From Carettochelys insculpta (taxonomy: Eukaryota; Chordata; Testudines; Carettochelyidae): DNA of 64,000 nt. A program made the translations under genes and the position numbers. Location of the stretch: contig NC_134161.1 in assembly GCF_033958435.1 (NCBI RefSeq), positions 6,820,001 to 6,884,000 on the forward strand. Reading direction: 5' to 3'. The notes beneath the pieces are model-generated. The model did not search any database. It was not told the origin of the DNA and saw nothing but the letters and a program-made list of their open reading frames with translations. Positions 18,916-33,085 of the stretch are shown here, piece after piece; positions within the stretch are counted from its first letter, which is position 1, and each line of letters opens with the position of its first letter.

Positions 18916-21900
18916 GCTCGGGGTGTTACTTCATTTAGACTTCACTGGGTTTTCCCAGTGGGACAGCCAGCAAAAGAGAATCCAGGGACCCTGGCTTCGT
19001 GGTAGTGGTACTTTGTGTGCTAGGCACCCAGGAGCAGCTCAACCCAGTCTGTGCCACATGGAGTTTTCCAAAGAAACAGCAATGACATTGAAACAGAATG
19101 AGAGAAGCTTTGTTTTACTAACGATGTCACTTGCCACTGCTTCTGGAAAGCACAAGAGCTGATCTCAGCAACAGAGTGAAAGGTCTTGGCAGCTGAAACT
19201 TCTTAAATTCTGGAGTGCAGAATCTTCTTCTGTTGGTGCATCATCCAGAGTATCCAAAGGAGGGCTTGGAAAAGGCTCCAGACACCTCCTAGCCAAAGTC
19301 TGCTGTGAAAGATGTCGGCAGTGCCCTGGTAAGGAGAGGGCAAACTCTGGGATTCCAGCTCTGCTATAGTAGAAGGGAGGGCTTTTGTGGCAAGCTTGGC
19401 TAGTGACAAGCTGAAAATTTGGCATTTCTCCTCTTCTCTCAGCTGTTGAGAGGGAGCTCTTGTGCCTCCTTACCCTCCTGTTTTCTCGTAGGAGGGCAGG
19501 AAAAGAACTGAGTGGCTGAGGGCCTGCAACCTGTGAGTGAAATTGACAAGTTCTTGGCCGGTTTCACAGCCAACTACAGTGCTGTCTTGTCAATTTCGCT
19601 TTGGATCCCCAAGGCAGAGGCCCAGATTCTTAAAGCTATTGAGGCATTTAACACTTATCAATTTCAATGGGAGTTAAGCATCTAAATACTTTTGAGGAGC
19701 TGGGCTACAGCCTCTAGCCAGTGAGCAAGTGAATCTTTCAAGCCTGATCCAAAGACAGGCTAGTGCTCGCCACAAAAGCAGGCCTGTTCAGTTTGGCGTG
19801 GCTGAAAGCCACACTATTCAATCTTTAACCATTCCTTCAGAAACCATCACACTATTTTGGATCCTGGTGCTGTCTGGGCTCTTTTTTGCCTTTTTCCCCT
19901 TCAAAAGCTGGTGCGGCAGAGGGAAAAATTACTAGGCTGTGGGGATTTTCCAGCTCGTTTCCCTCCGCCCCCACCTACACACTTCTCTCAGGGCCCCACC
20001 TCTGTGTGAGAGAGGCTAGAACCCAAATGTGACTACTGGGATGAACACAAACTCTTCCTGGTTTAGCTTACCATAGAGTTAAGTCAGCACCTCTCTGGCT
20101 TCACTGGCATGCAGCTAGCACAGATCACCTATGCAAGATAGCACATTCTGGACTCCTCATACAGCTCTTTCCAAAGGAGAGGGAATGAGTGAGGGAGAGG
20201 ATACCTGGGTCTGTTTCCCTTTTGAAGTTTTTCTTTTGTGAATGTACTATTTTCTTAACAGCCCTGGCAACGTCAAGCCTCCGTGTATCCACAGAATGGG
20301 TCAGGAGCAATGCAAACATCCACGTCTCCCTGTACCTCCCTCCATACTCAGAGAGTCCCCTTTAGAAGGGACTTGATTGTCCATGGCCTACACAGCCCTT
20401 GGCCTTCACCGAGACTGCTTTAGAGCATTGGCTTCAACTCTCTCCTGATCTGGGGTGGAAATGAAGGGGTGAGCTCTGACGGGAGACGCGCCCAATCCTA
20501 AGGCTACACCTCTGAGACATGCCAGCTCTGGGGAGCAAGTTTTTCTGTGAACGCTGAAGCTATACTTGCATATAGTGGGGTTATATTGGGCATGTTTTAC
20601 TGATGGCGTGAATTGTGACACATCTCATGAGATTTCCTTTGCTTTTGTGCCACCCCGCCCCCTGACTCCAGGAAGCTGAGCAGGCGTCTCTGATCTGGGA
20701 TGTCTGGAGGGGCCGTCAGCATTTGGCCAAGCAGCACAATTCCAAGAGATCAGTCAGCTGGCAAATAGTATATTGAAACTAAAACCTTCTCGTGTTCCCG
20801 GATGCTGGTGCTGTGCAGCCCCCGGGCCACAAGAAGAGAGGCTGAGAGATGTTTATATTCTCTCTCTAGCTACTAAATAATTAATAGTTACTTTAACTCC
20901 AAATGGGGCCAGAGAGTGCTTGGGGAGGATAAGACGAGTTTGTTTACATTGCAGAATTCCACTGTCAAAGCATGTTTTGGGCTAGTCTGTGTGACTGTAA
21001 CCGATTAGTTATAAGTGCTTGGTGGGATGGTGTTACAGCCTCAGGGTGAAATGCTGGCTGTACTGAGACCAATGGGAAAATTCCTCTGGACTGCATGGGG
21101 TGCAGGAGTTACCATGGGTCTCTGTAAGGCAGGAATGGGAAACCCCAAAGAGTGGGTGGGCTGCAGCCTCCCTCCCCCAGGCACCTGTCCTTTGCTGGGA
21201 CACCGGAGCCCCGCACTCACTTGCTCCTTCCCCTCCCTCCCTCCCAGCACTTCTGGAGTGTGGAAATCTCCTGATTGGCACTTTGTACCCTCTCCTCCCC
21301 CTCCTTCCCTCCCAGAGCTGGAATCCCGTGAACAGCTGATTTGTGGTGCTTCAGCTCTGGGAGAGAGGGGAAGGAGCAGGGACAGAGCCCTGGGAGGGAG
21401 GGAGAGGTATAGGAAGTATGAGGTTCCAGTGCCCCAGTGTGTGAGAGGCGTGTGGGGGAGAGGGGCAGCTGCAGGGGTCCGTGGTCCACAGGTGAAGCTC
21501 CACTGGGCCGCAGGTGACCTGCGGGGTGCAGGTTGCCCCCCACAGCATTAGGTGGGGTGGTCCCTTCATGCAGGCCAGAACCAAATAATTCTCCTGTGGG
21601 TCGGGCAGTTTGCTGCTCTGCACAGCATATAGGAAGACCAGTTAGTTGGGTGCTTGATATTTTCTGGGAGGCTAAGCAAGACGTGGCTGTGTTTCAGAAT
21701 GGAGCATCACCGGGCAGGGGAGAGGCCTGCGAGGTTAGGATGCTGACCTGGAAAGCTGCAAGCGACAGTGCTGCTAGCGGGGCCCCTGAGACATAAGAGG
21801 ATGCTGCTTTCAACTTTGATGCACACAAGACAGAATCCTTGACCAGCATCTCAGTGGCCGCTGTGTTGTGCCTCCTGCAAGGGGATGAAAAATACCCATC

Positions 21901-23389
21901 TCTGCCCCTTTTGAGCTGTTTACACTGAAAATCTGGGGTGGCGACAGCAAGCTGCCACTGAATCAATGTGTGCCCTCTCTTGTAGCCCACCCAGCCCCGG
22001 GTGCCATGTGGACCAGGCCTGTTCTGACCCTCGGGTTGCAAACCTTGCACTTGGCTCGTATTCGGAAAGGTTTCCCTCTCCCCCTGCGGCAGTCTGTTTC
22101 CCAAGTTGCTTTTGGCGCGGTCCAGCCAGTCCCTTAGCAGCCGCTGCAGGGGGTGTGTTGCGATCCCAAGGCGAATTCCTTATTTTCTTTACAACGCTTA
22201 TTGGCTCTCAGTTCCTCTCTGAGACTCCTGAACCGGCAGGAGAGCGATGCGGAGGGGGGAGGGGCCGAAGCGGTCTGCTGGTGGGCACAGGTGCTGACCC
22301 AGCCACTTGGTTCTGGTGGCTTCAGCCCCCAGGGGTGCACCAGTGCTGAGTGACGGGGGGCAGAGACCATATCAGATAACAAAGGGGGCAGCAGCTGCAT
22401 CGCTGAAAGCCCAAGTGCGTGGTATTCATGCTGCAGATCGCACAAGCACAGGCTAATATGCTAGCAGGGGCCAGCGGGTGTAAAGGGCAGAGAGCTGTGA
22501 CTGCTTCAGCTGGAGAAGGATCTGGCCCAGGGGGCTTTTTGGCCCCTTAGGGAGGTGTGCTGTCTGTAAGGCTTTCTACCTGCCCTTCCACTTCTGAGCC
22601 ATCTGCCTTGGACACTGGAAGCAGCCAGTGGCCTGTGTGGCTAAGCTGCCCCCTTCGGAAAGCTAGCCAGACCCTCCTGAGTTGTGCCTTTGTAACAAGC
22701 CAGCTCCCTCACTGACCCTCTCTGGCTGCCCTGCTTCAGGGCTCTATTTTGGACGCCTGCGTTTCTAACCCGGTCCCTGGGGGAGAACATTTTGTATCAG
22801 ACTTTCTGGGGGATTTCTGTTCCCAGAGCCCAGTGCTACTTCCCTTCCAGCCCACTCTGGCGATGTTTGAAAAGTCAGTCTCTGCCTTTTTAGGAGCTGC
22901 TGTTTGCTGTCCAGAAAAGCTCTGCGTTTTATGGTTAACTCTTTGCACTATGAACCTGACTCTGCCATTAAAGTCTCCTTTGTGAAAGCCAAACTACCCG
23001 TGGCTCTGTTCTTCGGAGGGCTCTGGCTGGGGGAGAGCCCAGTCTCCAAGGGGAGACTGGCTTTGGACTTTGTTTCCGCTCATCTCTGGGCTGTGGGGAA
23101 GGGGGAAAGCCCTGCAGCCAGAATTCCCAGGCTGTAAGCTGCAGGGAACCTCTCCGTTCGGCCAGCAAGCTCTGAGGGGAAACCGCAAGGGTGAAGAGCA
23201 GGGTAGGCGGCGGTGGGGTGGGCAGAGCTCAGGTCCTGCACTGAGCCAGAGGGGGTGAGGTGGGGCAGTTTGGGGAGAGCTCAGGCCCTAGGCAGACCTG
23301 GGGAGGGGGTGTCAAGGTTGGGGCACATCAGGAATGTGACGTGCTCTTGTGCAGTAGCAAGGAGGGGGTGATGGGGGCACAGTGTGGGG
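18916..23389. other. RNF26 3' UTR and intergenic
   Basis: No canonical AATAAA was seen within about 2 kb after the RNF26 stop, so the 3' end is undetermined. 18916-20900 is less GC-rich and looks unique, plausibly 3' UTR. Beyond that I recognise no gene. ATTAAA occurs at 22967. Confidence 0.5.
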
Positions 23390-23551
23390 CAGTGTTTCCC
23401 CTCATTTTTTCCATCCGTGCTCAGAACAAATGTGTGCGCTGAGGCCTGCGCGGATGTCATGCTGCCGGCTGAGGGAGCTCTGGTGTTCAACGGGACAGCC
23501 CCCGAAGCTCTTCTTGTGGCTGCCTGGGCACGCCGCGTTCAGGGAACTCTG
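23390..23551 (+). mobile_element. hAT-like MITE, copy F, decayed
   Basis: From CAGTGTTTCCC to GGGAACTCTG, with ATTTTTTCCATCCGTGC near the left end as in the other copies. The middle is shortened and diverged. Flanking octamers match poorly (5 of 8). Confidence 0.6.
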
Positions 23552-26500
23552 GCGGGGGCGTACGGTCAGGCCCTGTGTAGATCTGGGGAGGGTGTGGTGG
23601 AGTGTGCTCGGGTGTAACACAGTTCAACTTCCACTGGGGAAACTGGCCACGAGCGCAGCCACGGCTGTCAGTTACGCTGATCCCACACCCTCCCTTTGCT
23701 GCTCTTTCCCACTTCCCCTTTGTGGGGGCAAAAGGAGCAGGGAATAAGAAACAGCCTTGCTCCCCCTCGGGATCTCTGCCCCCCAGCCATCTTCCCTCGC
23801 TCATGTCAGTTGTTTCGCTTAATCTTCTTGCACACAGAGATCAGGCCTTGGGCGGTGGGGAGAACTGGCTGGAGATAAGCTGTATGGAAGGGAAGTCCAT
23901 GAAAGTGCAGGGGCTGTTGGATTAGCCTTCACGACATGCTTGCTGCTTTTCGACCCAGAAGTGGTTGAACTGTTGTGGATATTCCAGAGCCCCGAAACGG
24001 GAAGGAGCTCTGGCCTCCAGTTCCCTGAGCCACACGCTCGACAGCCTCCGCCCCAGAGCAAGGAACGTGATCTAAGGATCCGAAAGCTCAGGCTCCCCAG
24101 CTCTGATCAATAGAAAACTCCTCCCAAAGCCAGAGCTAGACCCAAGCAGTCCTGGCTCCCAGTCCCTGCTCTCGTCACTCCACAGGTCAGTATTCCTTTG
24201 GGAGACAGCTGGCTCTAACACGGCCTCTTCTCTCTGCTGTACTGAGGTGGGAGAGCTCCCCCACTCATCTCTCAGCACGTGCACAGCACCTCGTAGCTCT
24301 GAATTTTAGCTCCCCCCCCCACTGCTGGGGAAACTGAGGCAGTGAATGGTTAAGCACCACATTTTTCAGGGTGCCTACCAGTGGTTAACACCCGCCAATT
24401 TCCAGAGCGGCTCAGTGCCCACAGCGCCTTATCAAGCATCAAGTGGGTGGGCTCAGCACTTCGGCCTGTTAGGCACCCCCGAAAGAGAGCCCCACATTTC
24501 GAGGTTATTGTCGAAGCCCAGAGCCTACAGGGCTTGTCCAAGCCTATGGCGCTAAACCACAGCAGAGCAGGGAATAGAGGAGGGCTGCTGAGGGTCTGGT
24601 TATTTCTGCAGCTGCTACCAGTGCCGGCCTCTGGAGCCAGGTGAATGGCTTATGGGAAGGAAACGCCATGTGTTGGGACCTGGTGGTGCTCTCCCTACCC
24701 GCCCTGCAGCCGCTCCTGGCCTAGCAGAGGGAAGTTCTTTTTTTTGACTCATACTCCTGCAGCCCTTTGAGGCCCGTTATTACATGCAGCAGCAGAAAGC
24801 TGGCTTTGGAAGGCCAGCGTTTCCCCGAGGAGCCATCAGGCGGGTGGTTTTACTGACTCCCTGGCTATTACAGCAGGCTATTAACAGAAAAATGCAAGTG
24901 TGCATTCCTGCTGCTCCCTGCTCACAGTGTGTTCAGGCAGCGCACGGGGTTATTGATACCTGCACTCAACCTTTCCCCTTCATAACTCACCCATTAAGTG
25001 GCAGCTTAAGCAGCTGTTAAAAAGGTACCTTGTGTTAGGGCTTGTGAAATATTCACGGGCCTGGAGCTGGAACTCTGGGTGCTGGGAAGGCCTGCCCAGT
25101 GCGAAGGCTGGAAGGCAGGACCAGCTGAGGGGTGAGCACTCTGCCCTGGGGTCCCTCTGTGCAAACAGCTGTCATGGGTTGAGTAGATCCCAGCCAGCTC
25201 TCCCATGCCCCTTGGGACGGTCAGAGCAAGGCTAGCCAGGGGATTTGGGCCCATTCTGGCCAGTGCTGCAAACCCCAGCATGGTTAGGCAAAGCACGAGC
25301 AGGGGTGCAGCTTTGCCCATCCGCCCTGACGGTTCCCCTGCTTGAGACGTGGGACAGCCTGGGATCTCCAGGCTGGAGACAGCCTGGGTCTGGTGGCATG
25401 TGGGAAGAGCTGTTTACAGTCCACCTCAGCCCCGTGTCAGGTTGCCATCTGACAGGCAGGGCATGGGTTAGTGGTTTTCAATGCCCCCACCCTGGAACAG
25501 TAGCAGCTGGGGTCTTTGGCCGGGGGCAGTTCTGTACTGGCGCTCACCGGCACCTGGTGTTGATGGTAGGAGTTGGGGACCTTGGCTAAAGTCCACCCCC
25601 TGCACTGTTCTGACGTGCGCTGGCCATGGTGCAACTCCCCAGAGGCGGTTGCATCCCTGTATTGACCCCCGTGTGCAAAGTTTGAAGATGAACAGGGCAG
25701 ATTTGCAAGCAGGATACCATTCATCCCCCGCAAAGGGCTTCTCAGCCTCTGGCACATGCCTGCACCCGAAGGTGGAGCCAGAGCTGCCTGGGGACCGTTC
25801 TCATCCACTAGCCTGGCAGCTGCAGCCCAGCCAGGCTGGGGGTTTCTGAGCAGCCAGCAGGAGCAGAAGGGAGATGAGCTGGGAGGGAAGGTGCCTCCCC
25901 ATTGGAACACGTGTGGAAGTTGGAGGCTGAGAAGCCACAGCCTGCAGAACGGCCTGGAGCTTGTGTGCAGCCAGGGCCTGGGCGGTGTGAGTGGAGAGGG
26001 AGGCAGAGGCTGGAGACCAGAGGAGGTGGCTTTGCAGAGGCCGAGATTGCTCAGTGGGTCAGGCTTGGGTCACTGGCCCATTCCCAGCTGTGGTGAGGTG
26101 CCCCATGCATGGACTGAGTTTCACTGGTCTCAGCCCTGCTCCTGGTTTGCACCTCCCAGATCCATCCTCAGCTGGCACCAACCGTCTCAAGGGGCAAAGG
26201 AGGGACTGGGCGGGTCATGCGACCTCTTGTACCCCGGCTACAGTCACGGGTTACATGCAAACTCCACCTGGGTGGGCTGCAGCTCTGCTTGCTCCCACGC
26301 CTTGGGGGTGACCCCCCTCGCGAGCAGCGGCTGCCCTGCCTGAGCAGGACTCTATGAGTCTAGCCAGGGCCCAGCTTTAATGAGAGGGTGAGCTCTGTGC
26401 TCACCCTGCCTGACAGCCTGGGGCGGTGGGCGCGGGGGAGGGAAGCCACAGCCACCTGCTCTCCCCGTCCTGCCTTCTTCAGCCACAAGGCAGGTTCTCT

Positions 26501-29500
26501 CCCGCCCAGCAGGGAGGCCGATGAGTGGTGCTGTGGGCAGCTGATGACAATGGCAGCTGGGCCACCCAGGGCTCTTTGCAGTCAGGAATGTGCGTGGAAG
26601 CCTCTTGGGTGGCACCATCTGGCATCCAGGACAAGGCTCTGCCAGCTGCTGATGGGTCAGAAGGGAGAGCCCAGGGCCAGCCCCCTCCAGCTTGGGGAGG
26701 TGGGAATGCAGACCCTGCAGATGGGGCTGGCGCGCGGCCCCATGGCTGCAAGGAGCAAAACCAAACCCTTCGGTACAAGCTGGCGTGTCCAGCATCAGGC
26801 TGCGGCGTCTGCAGCTCAGGCCCACGTCTGCGAGGGGCAGGGGGAGAAGCTGCTGCTGTGCAGCAAGGGGAGCCGGCAGGTCACCTGTCCTGAGCAGAGC
26901 TCTGAGCAGCCGAAGCGCTGGGACGGGGTCCCAGCCAGGTGTTGGGGGCTGTGGCCACGCTCCCCTCCCCATATTGCTAGGGGGAAGGGGGATTCCAGGG
27001 TCCTGGGGTGGAAAAGGTTGGACATCGCTGCTCCAGGGGCTTCCCCACCTTCCTGTCTGCCCATCCCCTGCCAACTCCTCCTGGAAGTGAGGTTCCACCC
27101 CCCTGCAGCCCCCACCCCAGCATAGCCACTGGGCTCCGCTGCCAGAGAGGCCTGTCCATCTCCAAGACCCGGCAGCGCCTGCCATCGATCTGTGGGTCCA
27201 TTTAGCCTCCAGGAGGCTCCGCTTACGGAAACCTGAGTAAACCCGCACAGCTGTAAGCCCACGGCTGTCCTCAGCCGCTTCCAGGAAGGAGGTGCTGCTG
27301 TCAGAGCTAATCGGACCCCTGGGGCTCTTGCTAACCAGCCCTGGTCTAGCTGCTAAGGAACTTGGGGCTCGGCAGCAAACACCCAGCAGCCTCCTTGTGT
27401 CTTGCTGCAACCACCCCGGCTACAGCACCGACTGCTCCACTGCAGCCAGAGCTGCGGGGAGAGAGGGGCAGACCCCATCCTCAGGGCCGCGCTGGGGCAC
27501 CTCTTGCCTGGCACAGCCGGTATGTACTCGCTGGGGCGTCCATCACCCTGGGCTTTCAAAGCGCTGCGTATTAACCCATGAAGTCCCAGAAGTCTCCTTC
27601 CTTCTGCTGTTCTCCATGGGGAAACTGAGGCAGGGAGCTGTCCGTGCATGGCAAGGCAGTGGAAGAAGTGGGAATGGAGCCCAGACCCCTAAACCCTAAT
27701 CTCCAGCTCTAACCACTAGACTGCACTGTGCCAGAACCAGCCTTCCCCATGTTCTGATTACGAGACAGCGCCACACTGCAACAACACATCCCCTGGGCAG
27801 GGACCCTGCCCTCTGGAGCACGCAAAGCTCTGGGTAAGAGAAGGCCCCTGGCTGCTCACTCTGTGGCTGTGGTAAGGCAGGAGCATTGTAAATGGACATG
27901 GGATGCCGAGTGGGTGAGCCCCAGGCTGGGTAGGGCTTTGGTTTCCAGCCCCTAGCTGGCCCATCGACTCCTGCATGTCTGGTTCGAGATCTTCCCGGCT
28001 GGTGCTTGGCCTGCTCCCAGGAGGGCAGTCGGGGCAGAGAGCTAGCCTGGAGCTCCAGCCAGGATTTTCAAGCGCGGTCAATGATTTTGGGTGGCGGTTG
28101 GTGGCGCTGAGCTCCCTGGTCGCTACAAGGGCTCAGCACTCGCTCAAGATCAGGCCCTGCTGGGGAGCAGGAGCTGTACCAGCCTCAGCCCTGAGCTGGA
28201 GGAGATGCCCGGCTGGGGAAAGAGAGGAGATGTGTCTCCCTGGCCCACTCGCCCCTTGGCCCCCTCGTGACTCAGGCCCAGTTAGGACCAAGGGCTCTGC
28301 GGCTGCTAGGACCTGGACTGAGACCCGCCCAGCTCTTTCCACAGGGGCCACTGAGCAGCAACTGGACACGAACAGCTGCCAGTCAGGCCTGGCCTCTGGC
28401 TCATTTGACATCAGCAGCTAGACAGAGCGGCTCCCGGCCCTTCTGCAGGGCATGGCGGCTGGAGCCAGACGGTTGCTCTCACTGTTGTGGTCAGCCCTTA
28501 GCCCTGCTCTCAGGGCCCTGTGGCTGAGACCTCTGCAGCAGGAGAGCTGCTTTTGTCCTGTGCTCCCTTTCCAGGGGGCTTCGGCCAGGGGCAGTGAGAG
28601 GGACTCAGGTAGGATGCCCAAGACCTGCCAGGTGGCTCCTCCGACCTGTACCCACAGGGGCAGACGCAAGCCAAGCGGGGCTCTGGGTGACAGCCTGTGC
28701 TGTGAGAGCCCATGCAGCTCCCCCGCCTGCGAAGGAGGGCGCACTCCGCACAAGGGCTGACAGGGTTCAGGTGGCCCAGTTGCCTGGCCAGGCTGCAGCA
28801 AGGAGCAGGGATTAATTAGAGAGGAGGCTCAGCTGGACAGGAAGAGGAGGGGTTGGAGTCGGTCATGGTGAGGGAGGCTGTAAGCCAGGGATAGGGGAGC
28901 CCCTGGCTGTGTGTCTGTCACAGGGTCCCTGCTGCTGGGCAGGGGCACCCACAGAGACAGCTGCCTGGGGTGGTGCAGCCTGAGCGACTTTGGAACGTGC
29001 CCCACCTGGCAGGGGAACTGCAGAGCGCTGACTGGGGGCCAGGCCCTGAAGCTGGAGTGGTCGGGTGCTGGCAGAGCCAGGCCCGGAGGACCGGTGGAGA
29101 GTCCTTTCAGGGAGAGGTGTTGCCTCGCAAAGTTCACGCCCAGGCGCGCTGGCGGTGAGTCGAGCAGCCCATGAGAGGGCCCCTACCCAGCCCTCACACA
29201 GCCCCCAGGCAGGGGCAGGGGCAGGCTGGCGTATTCCCTCCTGCTGTGGGCGGTGGTCAAAGCCCCATCCCAAGGGTCTCCTGCCACATAGCAGGGGATG
29301 CGGTGCTGCTCCAGCCATGGGCTGAACCAGCGAGCCCCCGTGGCACTCAGCTGGGAGGGGGCTGTTCAGCCCATTGCGGCCCTGGTAGCGGCACGTGACA
29401 GGTCCCTGGGGGGAGCTCCTGTCCATGGGATGCTCTGGGGGCTTTCCCTCTGCCCAGCCTTCCTCTCCGCAGACGGGCGATCTGCCCGCTAGCGCAGCCC

Positions 29501-31490
29501 TCGGCGCAGCCCCTGGAGTCCCTGGCTCGGATGGAGGGGAAGGGGAGACACCTTTTCCTCCAGCTGGGGAAGCCTAGGAGCAGAACAGCCCAGTGCTCGC
29601 CTGGGGCAGTGTGCCTGTGCCAGTCTGGCTGCAGCGCCTCCTGCCGGGGGGACCTGGGACTGCAGCACTTGGAGCTGCCCCTGCTCCCTGGCAGGGCTCC
29701 CCCCAACTCAGTGGGGTGGTGTGTGCTGGCTTGGGCCTTGGGGAAGCCCAGCAGGGAGGCAGGGGGAGCCCATATAATGACCTGAGCCCCTCTCCTGGCA
29801 GGCAGCACATTGGCTGGGCCGGTAACCAGAGCAGGGCTGGCGTGTTCACCGTGGCTGAGGACTTCCTCGAGGCTCCTTCTGCCTCTTGGGCGTTGCTGCG
29901 GGGGCTCTGGGAAGCGAGGCCAGGGAGTGCACAGCAGGGCTGGCTGCAGGGGGTGCTGCACAACAGACCAGGCAGGGCCCAGCGTCTGGCTTTTCCGGTT
30001 GAGAGGCTGGTAGAACCCAGGAGTCCTGGCTCCCACTCACAGCTGGAAGCCCCGGCCCAGGCTTCTTCCCAGACCAGTGTGTTTCAGAGCCTGCAGTGCT
30101 GGGGCCCAGCAGCCTCAGGACCTGCCCGGCTGTGCTGCACTGGCTGATGTGACCTGGGCTGAGGCCTGGGCTTCCATATACCACCACTCTGCTGCTTTCT
30201 CCCCGCCTGCCCAGATCTCCTCCTATTAGCCCCCCGCTTCCCTGCTGACTGGCTGTCTTCTCTGGCCCTCTCCCCCAGACCCCCTGCTACCCTCCTGCTC
30301 ATGGGTGTGCTTGGGGAGGGGCGCCCCCTTGTGGAGCTGCGAGGCCATTACCGCAGCGCTGCATGGCACAGGCGATGATGGGGAACAGGTCCTTTGGGTT
30401 TCATCGGTTCATCCTTCTCCTCTGCCCAGGGGTGACAGTAACTTACAATTCCGTGCAGGCTCAGGGCCCTGCCGGCTCTTTCAGTAGCTCCCAGCTGGCT
30501 GGCTTTTGCTGCAGCTCCGCCAGCTCTTGCAGGAGCCGTGCACCAGGGCGCAGCCGCTTCCCTTCACCTCTGCCTCTAACCCTCCCCAAAAGGTGCCTGT
30601 GCCCAGACAGTGGCCACAGCAGAGCCGGGAACAGGAGTCAGGAGTCTGAGCACTCGCTTGTTTGCTCCCACAAACTTCCAACTCCCAGAGCTGGGGACAG
30701 ACCCCCGGAGTCCTGCCCCCAGACCCCCCTTGTGCAATGTCTAACTCTGGGTCTCTGTCCCCTGGGTGATGGTACAGCCCAGGGTCCCTGTTTCCCAGCT
30801 CCCCCCCTTACATTCGCTTGGCCAGTCACCCTCTTCCTGTCAAGTCCCCACCTTGGCAATTTCTCTCCTGCCCCGTGGGCCAGGCTCCTTCCTGAGCCGA
30901 ATTACTCCTTGGGACTGTCTTTGAGAGGACAGGGTTAAGCTCTACTTCTCCACCACCAGGTGTATAAAGCTTCCAGTCTGGCACTTGGGTGCTGCATGCA
31001 GACAGCTGGGCACTGCCTCCTGCAGTGTCTTCCTAAGCCCCCTCGGTCTCCTGTCCAGGCACAGCCTCACTGAACAGATCAGCCAGCACCTGAGGAGGGC
31101 AGGCAGGCGGGTTGTCTCTTCCCAGGCTCTGTTCCCTGTCTGGGCAGCAGTGGCTCAGCACAGCTGTTGCCTTGGGGACATCTGCAATCCTGTGGGGTGT
31201 GCTTGCTCCCCCAAGGAGCTCCCGTGGCCCAGAGTAACTTGCACTCCCCTCTGCTTGCTGACACCAACAGGAAGCAGCTTCCAGCTGGATGCATTCCAGG
31301 AGCACGTGGGAAACCGGTTCCAGGGGCGCAGAGGGCTCTCCCTCCTGCTGCTAAAAATAGGGGCCTTTTCCTGAGCCATCACAACAGGCCCGCAGGAAAT
31401 CTGCGGTGGGACAGCGGGAAGGGAAATGAGAAAGTGCTGCCTCAGCAATTCCTGCCCCCAGTGAGGCGGGAGCCAGGCCATGCTGCCTTG
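23552..31490. other. Intergenic, no gene recognised
   Basis: Nearly 8 kb of GC-rich sequence with many accidental frames (up to 352 codons on the minus strand at 26352-27410), none resembling a protein family. MIR-like pieces are at about 24180-24340 and 27602-27725, and a CCCAGAGGCGGTTGCAT dispersed-repeat match is near 25640. Confidence 0.55.
27602..27725 (+). repeat. CORE-SINE/MIR-like fragment
   Basis: GGGGAAACTGAGGCAGGGAG is followed by AATGGAGCCCAGACCCC and CTCTAACCACTAGACTGC. Confidence 0.55.
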
Positions 31491-31635
31491 CAGTGTTCCC
31501 TAGAGCTGGGCGCCTGGGCGGCTACCCAGGAGAGAATCAAATGCCAGCTAGCTGGTTAGCAGCGTGCCCACAGCCAGCAGCCTGTGTTTCTAAACTTATT
31601 CCGTGTGTGGATGGAGAATGTTAGAGGAAACAGTG
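31491..31635 (-). mobile_element. hAT-like MITE, copy G (reverse)
   Basis: Begins CAGTGTTCCCTAGAGC and runs through CCTGGGCGGCTACCCAGG and CCCACAGCCAGCAGCCTGTG to TTAGAGGAAACAGTG. The interior is shortened. A weak duplication (CTGCCTTG / GTGCCTCG, 6 of 8) flanks it. Confidence 0.7.
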
Positions 31636-32685
31636 CCTCGAAGAGCTCTGGAGTGCAGAGAACGAGGCCGCTGTCAACTCCGCTCGTCCTCCCAGCAGCC
31701 CTCTGGGGAGGGCGAGCCCCCACAAGGCCCACAGGGCAGAAGGGAAACTGAGGCATGAATGATCTGAGACTAGAACCCCAGAGTCCTGACAGCTGTACCC
31801 GGCTGGCATGGAGCAGAAGCAGCACTAGTTAGTGTTGGGCTAATCTGCCTGGCGCTGCTGAATCGATGCTTTGCCCAACAGCTCTCCCCCGTGGGGAGGT
31901 GGTGCCCCTATGGGAGAGAGGGCTCCATGCGGCTGTGCAGTGTGGCTGTGGTTTGGGATTGAGGTGCAAAGGGGAATCAAAAAAAGCCCAAAGGCAAGTG
32001 GTCTTACCACTGCCTTGGGCGCAAGTGAAGACAATCCTTGCCCCCAAGAACAGGCATCTGCAACCCTGACAAAGGTGTCCGTGAATGGGCCATGCTCCCG
32101 CCGTCCCTCTCTCGCAAGCAGCAGGCAGCCAGGATGCCTGGGAATCCTGGCAGGACTCCCCTGAGCAGTCCTGGGCAAGTTGCTGCCTCTCCTCATGCCT
32201 CAGTTTCCCCTGGTTTCCCTCACTGAGGAGGGCTTGGCACCCGCTGGCGTCCAGGCTTGAGTCCCTCTCTTTCTGCCCCTGCTAGTAGAAACCTGTCGAG
32301 GGGCCAGTACTTTGCCCCTTCCCCATCCTTGTGCTAGAGGGGCTTCAGCACCTACAGCACCACCCTAAGACTGCTGCTTTCAGCTGGGGCACAGGCTCAT
32401 GCATGCTGCCACCTGGGGCTTCCTGTCTCTTCTGCTCTAGCTCAACCCGCCTGCCTGGAGCTGCTTCCCGGGGGTGGAGTGGGGAAGGCTTCGAACCAAG
32501 ATGTGAGAAAGGCCTGTTACAGAATGAGACCCCTTCCCTGGGCCGCTATGGGGTGGAGCTAGGATATCTACAGCTGCAGAGGTGGCCTGAGCAGGTGGGA
32601 ACGGGGACAGTAGCAGGTAAGGGTTACCTGGGCGTTCTGCAATGGGTCCATCTTCCTTTTCCAGCACGTAGGACAAGGAGATAGA
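31636..32685. other. Intergenic, MIR-like piece
   Basis: GGGAAACTGAGGCATGAATG with ACTAGAACCCCAGAGTCCTG at 31742-31790 is MIR-like. Nothing else recognised. Confidence 0.5.
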
Positions 32686-33085
32686 ATTGAAGAACACTAG
32701 AACTGGAAGGGACCTTGAGAGGTCCTCGAGTCCAGTCCCCTGCCCGCACGGCAGGACCAAACACCATGGGGACTGTCCCTGACAGGTGTTCGTCTCACCT
32801 GCTGTTAAATATCTCCAATGCAGGAGATTTCACAACCTCCCTGGGCAGTTTATTCACCTGCTTAACCACCCAGACAGGAAGCTTTTCCTAATGTCCAACC
32901 TGAATCTCCCTTGCTGCAGTTTAAGCCCATTGCTCCTTGTCCTATCCTCAGAAGCCAAAGAGACCAATTTTCCTCCCTCCTCCTTGTAACACCCCTTTAG
33001 GTACTTGATACCCGCTGTCCTGTCCCCTCTCAGTCTTCTCTTTTCCAGACTAAACAAGCCCATCTCTTTCAGTCGGGAGAGCACA
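32686..33085 (-). mobile_element. CR1 LINE 3' fragment
   Basis: On the minus strand a frame from 33084 reads [20 protein letters not shown] and later LDIRKSFLS, the end of the CR1 ORF2 protein. It then passes into the CR1 3' end (GGTCCCTTCCAGTTCTAGTG). 5'-truncated, as is usual for CR1. Confidence 0.9.

Noticed and set aside
26352..27410. 352-codon minus-strand frame
   Set aside because: Composition-driven in GC-rich intergenic DNA; no similarity to any family I know and no supporting splice sites.
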